Notes: generated from the sequence alone by a model not told the origin. 64,000 nucleotides of DNA from Streptomyces bottropensis ATCC 25435 (GCF_000383595.1 NZ_KB911581.1:6221519-6285518), one strand, 5' to 3'. Shown: positions 42,149-50,784, counted from the stretch's first letter. Translations and numbers: made by a program.

Positions 42149-42576
42149 GGCCTCATCGCGGAGGGGTGGACGGTTTGACGGGGCTGGGTGACCAGGTACG
42201 GGCGGACACTCTTGACGAGCATCGCCATCTCGTAGCCGAGGACGGCGGCGTCGGCCTCGCGTCCGGCGAGCACGGCGAGGCAGGTGCCGGAGCCCGCGGT
42301 GGAGACGAACAGCAGGGTCGAGTCGAGTTCGACGACGACCTGGCGGACGTCACCGCCGTCGCCGAAGCGGACGCCCGCGCTGCGTCCGAGGGAGTACAGG
42401 CCGGAGGCCAGGGCCGCCATGTGGTCGGCGCTGTCCGGATCGAGGCCGTGGACCGACTTCACGAGCCCGTCGCAGGAGAGCAGGACCGCGCTCCTGGTGT
42501 GCGGCACGCGCTGGACGAGGCCGCTCATCAGCCAGTCGAGATCGGATACATGGCCGGTCGGCGCATCGCTCGCCAT
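42145..42576 (-). CDS. Conservon roadblock/LC7 protein, CvnB type
   Basis: 143 residues from ATG 42576, chosen because AAGGAG lies 10 bases upstream; an in-frame ATG at 42660 overlaps the cvnA stop and would add a Pro/Thr-rich 28-residue tail. The roadblock/LC7 fold shows in DLDWLMSGLVQRVPHTRSAVLLSCDGL and LLFVSTAGSGTCLAVLA. These proteins regulate small GTPases, here the CvnD-like protein. Confidence 0.88.
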   Translation of the reverse strand: MASDAPTGHVSDLDWLMSGLVQRVPHTRSAVLLSCDGLVKSVHGLDPDSADHMAALASGLYSLGRSAGVRFGDGGDVRQVVVELDSTLLFVSTAGSGTCLAVLAGREADAAVLGYEMAMLVKSVRPYLVTQPRQTVHPSAMRP

Positions 42577-42656
42577 GGTGGATCGACTCCTTGGGGTGCG
42601 TTGGTCTGCGGGAGCGGAAGGGGTGGGGACCGTGGTGGGGGTGGGGAGGGGGGTGG

Positions 42657-44966
42657 TCATCCGGCCGGTGCGCTCCCGTCCTGCCGGGACGTGCGGTCGT
42701 GTGCCGCGTCGAGGGCCGACGGCGGTACGGCTATGGGGGCGGCGCCCCTGGGGTGTCCGCCCAGGGGCCGTGCGGCGTCCTTGTGGGGGACTTCCCTGTG
42801 GGCGGGCTCGACGGGCCGTGCGTCCGCGCGGCGCGTGCCACCGTGGGCCGACGGGGCCGGGCGGCCCGTGGGCAGGTCGATGTTCAGGTGTGTGGAGTGC
42901 GGGTGCCCGGTGTTCAGGTGTCCGGAGCCCAGCTGTCCCGTGTCGATGCGGGAGGCGGCGTCGGGGGCGGGTGGCGTGAGGTCCGCGGCGGTCGGGGCCG
43001 GCGTGGACGTGTCGAGCGTGGCCGTGTCCAGCGTGGAGGCGTCCAGCGTGGAGGCGTCCAGCGTGGACGTGTCCCAGTCGGAGCTCTCCGCCTGACGGGC
43101 CTCGGCGAGCCCGATGCCGCGCTGGAAGGCGGCCATCAGCCCGGGGTCGTGGCCGATGTAGTGGTCGGGGTCCCGCGAGGGCGTGGGCGCGGGGCCGCCG
43201 CGGAGCTGCGGCACGATGTGCTCCTGGGCACGGCGGCGGGGCAGTTGCGGCTTGCCCATCGTGCCGCGTACGGCGCCGCCGACCCGGGGGGTGGGGGGCG
43301 TCCCGGCGTTCTCGGTGACGGTGCGCCGGTCGTCGGGGCGGACGCCGGGCACGGCCTCGGCCGGGTTGGGCCGCTCGTCCCGGGCGCCGCGTCGCATGGG
43401 CAGCGGGACCGGGCCGCCGCCTCTGCCGGGCCCCTGCTGGTCCCCGGCCCGCCCCGGGCCCTGCTGGCGGGGCACGGAGGCACGCGCCGGGCTCGGGGTG
43501 GAGCGGTGGCCGGGCTCGGGGCGCGCGGGGGCCGGACGGCCGGGCTGCGCGGGTGCGGGGCGGTCGGTGGCGGGGTGGCCGGGCCGGTCGGCCGCCGGAC
43601 GGTCGGCGGGGCCGGATCCGGACGACCGCTGGGGTGGGGCCGCCTGTGCGTGGCGGGGCTTGTCGGGGTGGCGTACGCCGGTGCTCTGTCCGGCGTGCGG
43701 CTGGGTCTGGATGCCGGTCGGGGTCCCGGCCCGGGGCTGGGTCAGCGGCAGGTCACCGGGCTCGCTGCCGAGGAGGCCCTGGGGGACGATGAAGGCCGCC
43801 TGGACGCCGCCGTAGATGTTGCTCTGCAGGCGGACCTGGATGCCGTGGCGGCGGGCCAGCTGGGAGACCACGAAGAGGCCGATGCGGCCGTCCTGGAGAA
43901 GGCTGGCGACGTTGACCTGGTCGGGGTCGGCGAGCAGGGCGTTCATCTTGTTCTGCTCGGTGACGGGCATGCCGAGACCACGGTCCTCGACCTCGACGGC
44001 CAGTCCGGAGGTGACGAGGTTGGCGCGGAGCAGGACCTGGGTGTGCGGAGCGGAGAACACCGTGGCGTTCTCGACGAGTTCGGCGAGGAGGTGGATGACG
44101 TCGGCCACCGCGTGTCCGCGCAGGGTGCCGTCGACCGGGGGGACCAGCTTGACCCGGGAGTACTGCTCGACCTCGGCGATGGCCGAGCGCAGCACCTCCG
44201 TCATGGAGACGGGGTTGCTCCACTGACGGCGGGAGACGGCGCCGCCGAGGACGGCGAGGTTCTCGGCGTGGCGGCGGATGCGGGTGGCCAGGTGGTCGAC
44301 GTGGAAGAGGCCCTTGAGGAGGTCCGGGTCCTCGATCTCGTTCTCCAGGTCGTCCAGGATGGAGATCTCGCGCTGGACCAGGGACTGCAGCCGGCGTGCC
44401 AGGTTCACGAAGACTTCGAGCTTCTGTTCGTTGCCCGCGTGGCTGGAGAGCTGGGAGGCCCGGACGACGGCGGTGACGGCGCTGTCGTGGGCCCGGGCCA
44501 GGTCGGCGGTGAGCAGTGCGAAGTCGTCGGCGTCCGCGTCGGGCTTGGCGTGCGGCCCGCGCGGGGGCGGCTGGTCGCCGCGCCGGAGCGCGTCGACGAG
44601 GGCGCGCAGGTCGTCCTCGCTCCTGGTGCTGACCTGTCGCAGGGCACCGAGGCGTTCGCGGACGGATCCGGCGGTGCGCCCGGCGGCCACGGCGCCGATC
44701 ACGATGCCGGCGAGCGCCACCACGGCGGTTCCGGCGAGGACCGCCCACAGGGTGAGGCTGGGGCGGGCGCCGCCGGCGCGGAAGGTGAAGAGGACGGCGG
44801 CGCAGGCGCTGAGGGCGACCGCGGTCGGAGGCAGGACCGCGAGGCGCATCAGCTGTGGCCGTATGTGGATCTCGGGCAGCGAGGGGACGGCGCGGGTGGC
44901 CGATCGCCCGTGCCGTCCGCCCTCACGGCGGTCTGCGCGGGCGGCCGGTGCGCGAAGGTGAGACAT
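42657..44966 (-). CDS. Conservon sensor-kinase-like membrane protein, CvnA type
   Basis: 769 residues from ATG 44966 (GAGGA 7 bases upstream). Two membrane helices (about 40-60 and 70-95) are followed by a linker and a dimerisation-like helix, then an HATPase-type domain (about 260-410) with N-box LVENATVFSAPHT and G-box EDRGLGMP. No phospho-acceptor His in a clear H-box is visible. The remaining 350 residues are Pro/Gly/Arg-rich and disordered, with a five-copy 15-bp repeat near the end (43001-43075). First gene of the cvnA-B-C-D-GAF operon, with ATGA-type coupling throughout. Confidence 0.88.
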   Translation of the reverse strand: MSHLRAPAARADRREGGRHGRSATRAVPSLPEIHIRPQLMRLAVLPPTAVALSACAAVLFTFRAGGARPSLTLWAVLAGTAVVALAGIVIGAVAAGRTAGSVRERLGALRQVSTRSEDDLRALVDALRRGDQPPPRGPHAKPDADADDFALLTADLARAHDSAVTAVVRASQLSSHAGNEQKLEVFVNLARRLQSLVQREISILDDLENEIEDPDLLKGLFHVDHLATRIRRHAENLAVLGGAVSRRQWSNPVSMTEVLRSAIAEVEQYSRVKLVPPVDGTLRGHAVADVIHLLAELVENATVFSAPHTQVLLRANLVTSGLAVEVEDRGLGMPVTEQNKMNALLADPDQVNVASLLQDGRIGLFVVSQLARRHGIQVRLQSNIYGGVQAAFIVPQGLLGSEPGDLPLTQPRAGTPTGIQTQPHAGQSTGVRHPDKPRHAQAAPPQRSSGSGPADRPAADRPGHPATDRPAPAQPGRPAPARPEPGHRSTPSPARASVPRQQGPGRAGDQQGPGRGGGPVPLPMRRGARDERPNPAEAVPGVRPDDRRTVTENAGTPPTPRVGGAVRGTMGKPQLPRRRAQEHIVPQLRGGPAPTPSRDPDHYIGHDPGLMAAFQRGIGLAEARQAESSDWDTSTLDASTLDASTLDTATLDTSTPAPTAADLTPPAPDAASRIDTGQLGSGHLNTGHPHSTHLNIDLPTGRPAPSAHGGTRRADARPVEPAHREVPHKDAARPLGGHPRGAAPIAVPPSALDAAHDRTSRQDGSAPAG
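43001..43075 (-). repeat. 15-bp coding tandem repeat in the CvnA tail
   Basis: Five consecutive 15-base units beginning GCGTGG (plus strand), two of them identical. They encode pentapeptides of the type DASTL/DTSTL/DTATL in the disordered C-terminal tail. The period keeps frame, so copy number can change tail length. Confidence 0.9.
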
Positions 44967-45267
44967 CAGCGTCCTCGTACTGGTCCGTCTGGAGCGTGGG
45001 GGTTTGCCGTATCTGGGCGACTTGGGCATGCGCCATCGCGTGCCGGTCGGGAGAGTCGAAGAATTCGGCCCAGCGTCGTCCGACGGCAACTGACAGTAGT
45101 CGCCATTGCGTCATGTGCGGTGCGCAGTTGACAAATAGCTTCGCAATGCGTCCCGCTCTGGTATGAGGCCTCGTGCGACAGTCCGATTAGTCTTCGGACG
45201 CTTGTTCCTCTCGCATTCCTTTTGCATCCGAATTTTGATCAGAGCTGTTCATAACAGGTCACTGAAA
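44967..45267. other. Upstream region of the conservon
   Basis: About 300 bases of comparatively AT-rich sequence, notably 45115-45265 (TTGACAAATAG, CCGAATTTTGATC). It should hold the cvnA promoter, but no -35/-10 pair with proper spacing was convincing. No gene is seen. Confidence 0.4.
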
Positions 45268-45312
45268 GACGTCGAGGGCCGGGGAGCGCATTGCTCCCCG
45301 GCCCTCGACGTC
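45268..45312. terminator. Strong hairpin terminator
   Basis: A perfect 20-bp stem starting GACGTCGAGGGCC with a 5-base loop GCATT, 42 bases past the stop of the MBL hydrolase gene. Confidence 0.88.
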
Positions 45313-45354
45313 CATCGAAAAATCACCCTGTCGGGAGAATTCCCGATCGGTTTC

Positions 45355-46533
45355 TCAGCTTTCCGCCACCAGGTCCAGCCGCTCCCCCACGGGTGGCCAG
45401 GCGGCCCAGCCGCCGACCGGCTGCTGGGACACGGCACGCCACCACGGGTCCACCGCAGGCGTGCTCCGCGGCTCGAACGGCTGCCCGGGGTGCGGCGCGG
45501 CCATGGTGACCCCCGCGTCGTGCGTGGCCCACATCATGCGCTCGCCCGGCTCTGCCCAGGCGTGCATCGCCAGGTTGAACGTCGCCCAGTGGATCGGCAT
45601 CATCACACCGCCGGGCTGACCGCCCTGGAGGTCGAGGTGGCTCTGCAGCCCCTCTTCGGGGGTCATGTGGATGTCCGGCCAGAACTCCGAATAGGCGCCG
45701 ACCTGGATCATGGTGATGTCGAACGGGCCGTGCTCGGCACCGATGTCCCTGAAGCCGCCGAAGTACCCGGTGTCACCGCTGTGGTAGATCCGGTGCTCGT
45801 CACCGGCGACGACCCAGGAGGCCCACAGCGTGTGCTGGGTGTTGCGCAGGCCCCGGCCGCAGAAGTGACGGGCGGGGGTGGCGGTCAGGGTGAGACCGCC
45901 GACCTTGGTCGCCTCCTGCCAGTCCAGCTCGCGGATCCGGTCCGCGGAGACGCCCCAGTGCTCCAGATGGGCACCGACGCCGAGCGGGACGGCGAAGACC
46001 GTGTCCGTCCCGGCCAGTTCCTTGATCGAGGGCATGTCGAGGTGGTCGTAGTGGTCGTGCGAGATGACGACGACGTCGACCGGGCCGAGCGCGGCCAGCG
46101 GCACCGGCACGGGGTGCAGCCGTCTGGGGCCGGCGAAGGCGAACGGGGAGCAGCGCTCACCCCAGACGGGGTCGAAGAGCACCCGGTGCCCGTCGATCTC
46201 GGCGAGCACGCTGGAATGGCCCATCCACGTGATCCGCAGCCCGCTCGCCGGGGGCTTGGCCAGGTCGGCGAGGGTCGTGGCGTGGACGGGGATCAGCCCC
46301 GCCGGGGCCCGCCGCACCCGCTCGTCCTTGCGGAACCAGCTCTTGGCCATCTCCGCCACGGCACCGCCGGACGGACGGACCTGGGCGCCCTCGGGATTCA
46401 CGAAGACCCCGTTCGCGAAGTGCGGGGATCTGCGGATCCGCTCCATTCGGGCACCGCTCGGGTCCGCGCCGAAGGCCGCGGGCCGCGCTGCGCGCAGCCC
46501 CGAGCTGAGAGAACGGGATCCGGAACCGGACAC
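45355..46533 (-). CDS. MBL-fold metallohydrolase (NAPE-PLD/UlaG-like)
   Basis: A 392-residue metallo-beta-lactamase-fold enzyme. The metal motif is H159-D-H161-Y-D163-H164 in ISHDHYDHLD; further ligands are ATPARHFCGRG, YHSGDTGYFGGF and MMPIHWATFNLAMHAWAEP. The C-terminal signature is that of N-acylphosphatidylethanolamine phospholipase D-like and related bacterial hydrolases, so a phosphodiester or lipid substrate is plausible. The N-terminal 40 residues look like a weak signal or disordered tail. It is divergent from the amino-acid dehydrogenase gene. Confidence 0.85.
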   Translation of the reverse strand: MSGSGSRSLSSGLRAARPAAFGADPSGARMERIRRSPHFANGVFVNPEGAQVRPSGGAVAEMAKSWFRKDERVRRAPAGLIPVHATTLADLAKPPASGLRITWMGHSSVLAEIDGHRVLFDPVWGERCSPFAFAGPRRLHPVPVPLAALGPVDVVVISHDHYDHLDMPSIKELAGTDTVFAVPLGVGAHLEHWGVSADRIRELDWQEATKVGGLTLTATPARHFCGRGLRNTQHTLWASWVVAGDEHRIYHSGDTGYFGGFRDIGAEHGPFDITMIQVGAYSEFWPDIHMTPEEGLQSHLDLQGGQPGGVMMPIHWATFNLAMHAWAEPGERMMWATHDAGVTMAAPHPGQPFEPRSTPAVDPWWRAVSQQPVGGWAAWPPVGERLDLVAES

Positions 46534-46622
46534 GGCACCTCCTGGTGAATTCGCTCAGGCATCCCATTATGGGCCGCCCCTGTGACAGCGCCGAGCCCGA
46601 CCCGACCCGCGCGATGCAATAC

Positions 46623-46644
46623 TGACCAACTATTCAGTTGCTCA
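46623..46644. promoter_or_regulatory. Candidate TetR operator
   Basis: TGACCAACT-ATTC-AGTTGCTCA: 9-base arms matching at 8 of 9 positions, about 70 bases before the dehydrogenase start and 90 bases from the MBL gene start. The size and TGA/TCA ends suit a TetR dimer such as the one encoded at 47941. Confidence 0.5.
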
Positions 46645-46714
46645 CTTTGTTCCCGTCGCTCTCGTTCGTCTCCCCCCCCGTTCTCCGCCTCCCGAGGCCC
46701 TCCCGAGGAGCCGC

Positions 46715-47896
46715 ATGACCACGTCCCCCTTCGTGTCCCTGACCTGGACCGACCACGTCACGGGCCGACGGGGCTTCCTCGTCGTGGACCGTCTGGTGCG
46801 CGGGGTCTCCAGCGGCGGTCTGCGGATGCGGCCGGGCTGCACGCTCGACGAGGTCGCGGGCCTCGCCCGCGGCATGACCATGAAGGAGGCACTGCACTAC
46901 GCCCCCGGGAGCCGCTACGTCCCGCTCGGCGGCGCCAAGGGCGGCATCGACTTCGACCCCCGGGACCCGGAGGCGTACGACGTCCTCGTGCGCTACCTGC
47001 GGGCGATGCGCCCGTACATCGAGCACTTCTGGACCACGGGTGAGGATCTCGGTCTCACCCAGGGCCTGATGGACCGCGCGGCGGCGGAGGCGGGCCTGGT
47101 GTCGACGATCCAGGCGGTGTACCCCCTCCTCGACGACGAGGACGCGGCCCGGCGGCGCCTCGCGGACGCCTTCGCGGTCCAGGTCGACGGCATCGGCCTC
47201 GACGAGCTGGTCGGCGGCTGCGGCGTCGCCGAGTCCGTGCTCACGGCCCTGGACCGGGCCGCCGCGCCGTACGCCGGGACACGGGTCGCCGTCCAGGGCC
47301 TCGGCACCATGGGCGGCGCCACCGCGCGCTTCCTGGCCCGCGCCGGACTCACGATCGTCGCCGTGGCCGACATCAAGGGCACCATCACCAATCCGGCGGG
47401 CCTGGACGTCGAGGCACTGCTCGCCGCCCGCGACCCGCACGGGACGGTCGACCGCGCCGCACTCCGTTCCACCGACCACGAGGCACCGGGCGAGGCCTGG
47501 CTCGCCGCGGAGGCCGACGTGCTGGTCCCCGCGGCCGTCTCCTACGCGATCGACACCACCAACGAGCACCGCGTCACCGCCCGCCTGATCGTCGAGGCGG
47601 CCAACATGCCCGTCCTGCCCGAAGCCGAGGAACTGCTCGCGGGCCGGGGAGTCACCGTCCTGCCCGACGTCGTGGTCAACTCCGGGACGAACGCCTGGTG
47701 GTGGTGGACCCTCTTCGGCGACATCGGCCCCACCGCCGAGGAGGCGTTCACCCACACCCGCCGGTCCATGCGTGCCCTCGTCGACCTGATGCTGACCCGG
47801 GCCGAGGCCGATGGCACGACCCCCCGCGCCGCCGCCCACGCCATCGCCGCCGACCGGGTCCCGGTCATCACGGAGCGATTCGGCCGGCACCGCTGA
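46715..47896 (+). CDS. Glu/Leu/Phe/Val-type amino-acid dehydrogenase
   Basis: A 393-residue NAD(P)-dependent dehydrogenase. The catalytic Lys lies in VPLGGAKGGIDF, and the active-site region is PYIEHFWTTGEDLG. The Rossmann motif is AVQGLGTMGGATARFL (about residue 195), and AANMPVLPEAEELLAGRG is in the nucleotide domain. A run of four Trp (NAWWWWTLFG) sits near residue 328. It should oxidatively deaminate an amino acid; glutamate, leucine and valine are not distinguishable here. GAGGAG precedes the ATG. Paired with a TetR gene 44 bases downstream and a palindromic operator upstream. Confidence 0.83.
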   Translation: MTTSPFVSLTWTDHVTGRRGFLVVDRLVRGVSSGGLRMRPGCTLDEVAGLARGMTMKEALHYAPGSRYVPLGGAKGGIDFDPRDPEAYDVLVRYLRAMRPYIEHFWTTGEDLGLTQGLMDRAAAEAGLVSTIQAVYPLLDDEDAARRRLADAFAVQVDGIGLDELVGGCGVAESVLTALDRAAAPYAGTRVAVQGLGTMGGATARFLARAGLTIVAVADIKGTITNPAGLDVEALLAARDPHGTVDRAALRSTDHEAPGEAWLAAEADVLVPAAVSYAIDTTNEHRVTARLIVEAANMPVLPEAEELLAGRGVTVLPDVVVNSGTNAWWWWTLFGDIGPTAEEAFTHTRRSMRALVDLMLTRAEADGTTPRAAAHAIAADRVPVITERFGRHR

Positions 47897-47940
47897 GCGG
47901 CCCCTCGGCGGCTGCCCGTGGGCCTGGGTAGGGTTGCCGC

Positions 47941-48561
47941 GTGGGCAGGGTGCGGTTGAGTGTGGCCGAGCGGCGTGCGGAGCTGCTCCGGGCCGCCATC
48001 GAGCAGATCGAGGAGCGGGGCGTCGCGGCGGTACGGATCGCCGACGTGGCCGCCGTCCTCGGGGTGAGCAACGCCCTGGTGCTCTACCACTTCTCGACCA
48101 AGGAACGACTGGTGGCCGAGGCCTTCCGCCACGCCGCCGAGGGCGACCTCGCCCACCTCCGCAAGCTGCTGGGCCGCCGCACCACGGCACTGCGCCGCCT
48201 CCGCGCGGCCGTGCGCTGGTACGCCCCCACCGGCCAGGCCAAGGGCTGGCGCCTGTGGATCGAGGGCTGGGCGGCCGCCCTGCGCGAACCGGCCCTGCGC
48301 GAGGTCACCCGCGACCTGGACCGACAGTGGAAGGCCGCCCTGGCCGAGGTCATCGAAGCGGGCGTGGCGGCCGACGAGTTCAGCTGCCCGGACCCTGCGG
48401 CGACGGCCCTGCGCCTCACCGCCCTCCTGGACGGCCTGGCCGTCCAGCTGACGGCCTACGGCGGGCCCCTCTCCCGGACCCGAGCCCAGGAATGGGCCGA
48501 CGAGGCCCTGGCCCACGAACTGGGCCTGACCCGGGAGGCCCTGACAGCGGCGACCCGCTGA
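47941..48561 (+). CDS. TetR-family transcriptional regulator
   Basis: 206 residues from GTG 47941. The HTH is at about 8-52 (ERRAELLRAAIEQIEERGVAAVRIADVAAVLGVSNALVLYHFSTKERLVAEAF); the C-terminal ligand domain is helical, with WIEGWAAALREPALREV resembling the BetI/TetR_C_6 type. Cotranscribed with the dehydrogenase gene, it probably represses that promoter through the palindrome at 46623-46644. Confidence 0.87.
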   Translation: MGRVRLSVAERRAELLRAAIEQIEERGVAAVRIADVAAVLGVSNALVLYHFSTKERLVAEAFRHAAEGDLAHLRKLLGRRTTALRRLRAAVRWYAPTGQAKGWRLWIEGWAAALREPALREVTRDLDRQWKAALAEVIEAGVAADEFSCPDPAATALRLTALLDGLAVQLTAYGGPLSRTRAQEWADEALAHELGLTREALTAATR

Positions 48562-48606
48562 CGACCCCGCCCCCGGGCAGCCACGGGACGGGACCCGGCC
48601 CACCGC

Positions 48607-48650
48607 CCCGCCCCTTCAGGGGCGCGGGGAACCGCGCGAGCAACCACGAC
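48607..48650. repeat. Streptomyces intergenic palindromic repeat, copy 1
   Basis: CCCCTTCAGGGG, then CGCGGGGAACCGCGCG and AGCAACCACGAC. This palindrome plus conserved tail is a dispersed element common between convergent genes in Streptomyces. Confidence 0.75.
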
Positions 48651-48745
48651 GATCGCAACCGGGCCCACCGAGCAGAACCCCTACGGCGGTGGGAAGCGAC
48701 CCATCGACACCAGCGCCGCCCCAGCGACACACCACACGCAGGCCC

Positions 48746-48786
48746 GCCCTCTCAGGCGCGCGGGGAACTGCGCGAACAACCACGAG
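48746..48786. repeat. Streptomyces intergenic palindromic repeat, copy 2
   Basis: A degenerate first palindrome (GCCCTCTCAGGCGCG), then CGGGGAACTGCGCG and AACAACCACGAG, the same element as 48607-48650. Confidence 0.7.
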
Positions 48787-48892
48787 GGGCAGGACCAAGC
48801 CCACCGACCCGCACCCCCACGAGACCCAGACCCCCCACCCCCCGAAGCCCGGGTCCCGCGTCAGGCTCGGCCGACCGCCGCAGGCGAGCCGG

Positions 48893-49723
48893 TCAGGCCA
48901 CCACCCCGATCCGCACCCTGATGTCGTCCGGCGACAGATGCCCCTTGGCCGACACGTGGTCCCCGGAGGACTCCCCCCGCAGCCGCCGCCCGATCCACGG
49001 CACCAGATACTCCCGCGCCCACTGGATGTTGTCCCGCCGCATCTCCAGCGTGCCGCGCGGCGGCAGCGGGGGCCACGGCTGGTCGGGGTCGGCCGGGACG
49101 TCGACGCCCAGCACCTGCCCGGCCCGCAGGGCGACCCGCGTGTGCCCCTCCGGCGACAGGTGCAGCCGGTCGAGGTCCCAGGCCCGCCGGTCCTGCACCG
49201 TCTTCAGGGACCACAGGTCCAGCACGGGACATCCGTACCGGTCGGCGATGGCCCGCACATGCAGGTTGTACGTGGCGATCTTGCCGCGCAGATGCCGGAG
49301 CACCGGTACGTCACGGGTGTCGAAGCCGGTGGTCACCATGACGGTGCCGACGGCAGAGGTGAGCCTGGACACCGCGCGCTCGAACCGCTCGGCGACCTCG
49401 TCGGGATCGGTGCCCGGCCGGATGATGTCGTTGCCGCCCGCGCAGAAGGAGACGAGATCCGGCGCGAGCTCGAGAGCCCTCGGAATCTGGTCCGCCACGA
49501 TCTGGTCGAGGAGCTTTCCCCGCACGGCCAGGTTGGTGTAGTCGAAGTCGCCCTCGGGCACCCGGTCCGCGAGGAGCACCGCGAACCGGTCGGCCCAGCC
49601 GACGAACCGCCCGTCGGGCCCCGGATCGCCGACGCCCTCGGTGAAGCTGTCCCCCAGCGCCACGTACGACCCGATCATCGTTCTGCTGTCATTCGAATCG
49701 TCTGTCACCGGCCCATGATTCAC
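48893..49723 (-). CDS. SGNH/GDSL hydrolase
   Basis: A serine esterase-like hydrolase. Block I is GDSFTEG, followed by a Gly-containing block II (TNLAVRGKLL), block III GGNDI (FCAGGNDII) and block V DRLHLSPEGH with the Asp/His pair. No signal peptide, so cytosolic. The longest start is ATG 49723 (276 residues); ATG 49678 (MIGSYVALGDS, 261 residues) is just as likely and begins at the conserved fold. The substrate is an unknown ester. Confidence 0.85.
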   Translation of the reverse strand: MNHGPVTDDSNDSRTMIGSYVALGDSFTEGVGDPGPDGRFVGWADRFAVLLADRVPEGDFDYTNLAVRGKLLDQIVADQIPRALELAPDLVSFCAGGNDIIRPGTDPDEVAERFERAVSRLTSAVGTVMVTTGFDTRDVPVLRHLRGKIATYNLHVRAIADRYGCPVLDLWSLKTVQDRRAWDLDRLHLSPEGHTRVALRAGQVLGVDVPADPDQPWPPLPPRGTLEMRRDNIQWAREYLVPWIGRRLRGESSGDHVSAKGHLSPDDIRVRIGVVA

Positions 49724-49855
49724 CGTGGCATGTGACCTACGCGACCGTAATAAGGGCTTGACGGACGGTGAGATAGACCACGGGTCACGTGTTGACCAAC
49801 CCGGAATACACCAGGTCGGGATGGCCGCGCCCCACCATCCCGGCCCCTCTCCCCC

Positions 49856-50572
49856 TCAACGGCGACCGCGCAACCTCCACACCCGGAAGTCCTCGATCCG
49901 GAAATGGCTCCAGGTGGTGCGGAAGGCGAAGTGCCCACTCGTGTACGGCGCGGGATCGACGTAGTCGAACACGAGCCGGCCGTTGTTCCACCACCGGACC
50001 GTCGACCCGTCGGAGACGATCCGCACCTGATGCGGCGCGTTCGCGACGAGCAGCGGCTCGGTGTAGTCGTGGATCAGTGGCCGCACGCCCGCCTCACCGA
50101 CGTACCGGCGCAGGCGTGTCGTCGTGTTCGTGTTGGCGCCGTACCCGACGTAGTACGTCTTCAGGTGGTCGTACTCGGCGAGCGCGCCCGAACGCGGGGT
50201 GGCGAGGAGATCACCGGGTGAGCGCACATCGACGGCGTTCCAGAAGTTGTTGAGGTCGGAGACCCGGTCGTTGGCCCCGCCCGCCGAGATGGGCGTGGCC
50301 GTGTACTCGACGACGTACGGCCCTTCCAGTCTTCGCTTGAACCAGACCGTGGCCCCGGCCGGCACGTCGACCTCCAGCACACCCCGCGAGGCGGCGACCA
50401 CCCCGCCCCTCTCCAACTCCACGGCCCACTGCCCGAGCCCGTGCCGGAAGTCGTCGGCGGCGATCAGCCGGCCCCGCCGCGGACGCGGGTGCGCGGCCGC
50501 CGTCCCCGCCGGAGCGAGCGCCGCGAGGGCGGCGCCGGCGGCGAGGGCTCCGAAAGCTCTACGGGTGGTCAT
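49856..50572 (-). CDS. Secreted DUF6250-like lectin/beta-sandwich protein
   Basis: 238 residues. The N-terminal signal peptide has a possible Tat motif (TTRRAFGALAAGAALAALAP) and ends near AAAHP. The mature part, LIAADDFRHGLGQWAVELERGG, YVVEYTATPISAGGANDRVSDLNNFWNAVD and FRIEDFRVWRL, is a concanavalin-like sandwich as in DUF6250 proteins that accompany polysaccharide-degrading enzymes. CAGGAGTGTC gives a good ribosome-binding site. A LacI-type palindrome lies 74 bases upstream (50646-50657), consistent with sugar control. Confidence 0.72.
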   Translation of the reverse strand: MTTRRAFGALAAGAALAALAPAGTAAAHPRPRRGRLIAADDFRHGLGQWAVELERGGVVAASRGVLEVDVPAGATVWFKRRLEGPYVVEYTATPISAGGANDRVSDLNNFWNAVDVRSPGDLLATPRSGALAEYDHLKTYYVGYGANTNTTTRLRRYVGEAGVRPLIHDYTEPLLVANAPHQVRIVSDGSTVRWWNNGRLVFDYVDPAPYTSGHFAFRTTWSHFRIEDFRVWRLRGRR

Positions 50573-50645
50573 GACACTCCTGTCCCCGGTGGAAGGAAAG
50601 CGGAACGACGCCGCGGCGCGACGCAAAACCCGGATCCCCCGCATA

Positions 50646-50657
50646 GAAAGCGCTTAC
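50646..50657. promoter_or_regulatory. Candidate LacI-family operator
   Basis: GAAAGC-GCTTAC, one mismatch from the perfect palindrome GAAAGCGCTTTC, with the central CG typical of LacI-family sites. It lies upstream of the secreted DUF6250-like gene. Confidence 0.45.
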
Positions 50658-50726
50658 GGAGATCACTGTGTACTCCCGTTCGCCCCCTGTCGAGGCTTCG
50701 GTCGGCCATGCCACAGGACCGCAACA

Positions 50727-50764
50727 CCGAAGGCCGGCCCCCAGGAAGCGGGGCCGGCCTTCGG
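50727..50764 (-). terminator. Terminator of the M23 peptidase gene
   Basis: CCGAAGGCCGGCCCC pairs with GGGGCCGGCCTTCGG, 20 bases after the stop. Confidence 0.82.
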
Positions 50765-50784
50765 CGTGATGGAGGAGTGGAGCC

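Larger units (their letters stand above)
48562..48892. other. Intergenic with two REP-like repeats
   Basis: A 331-base gap between convergent TetR and SGNH genes. It contains two copies of a palindromic intergenic repeat (48607-48650 and 48746-48786) and otherwise no gene. Confidence 0.6.

Noticed and set aside
45128..45165. TTGACA on the plus strand followed by TATGAG
   Set aside because: The spacing is about 28 bases, too long for a promoter, and no gene follows on that strand before the terminator.
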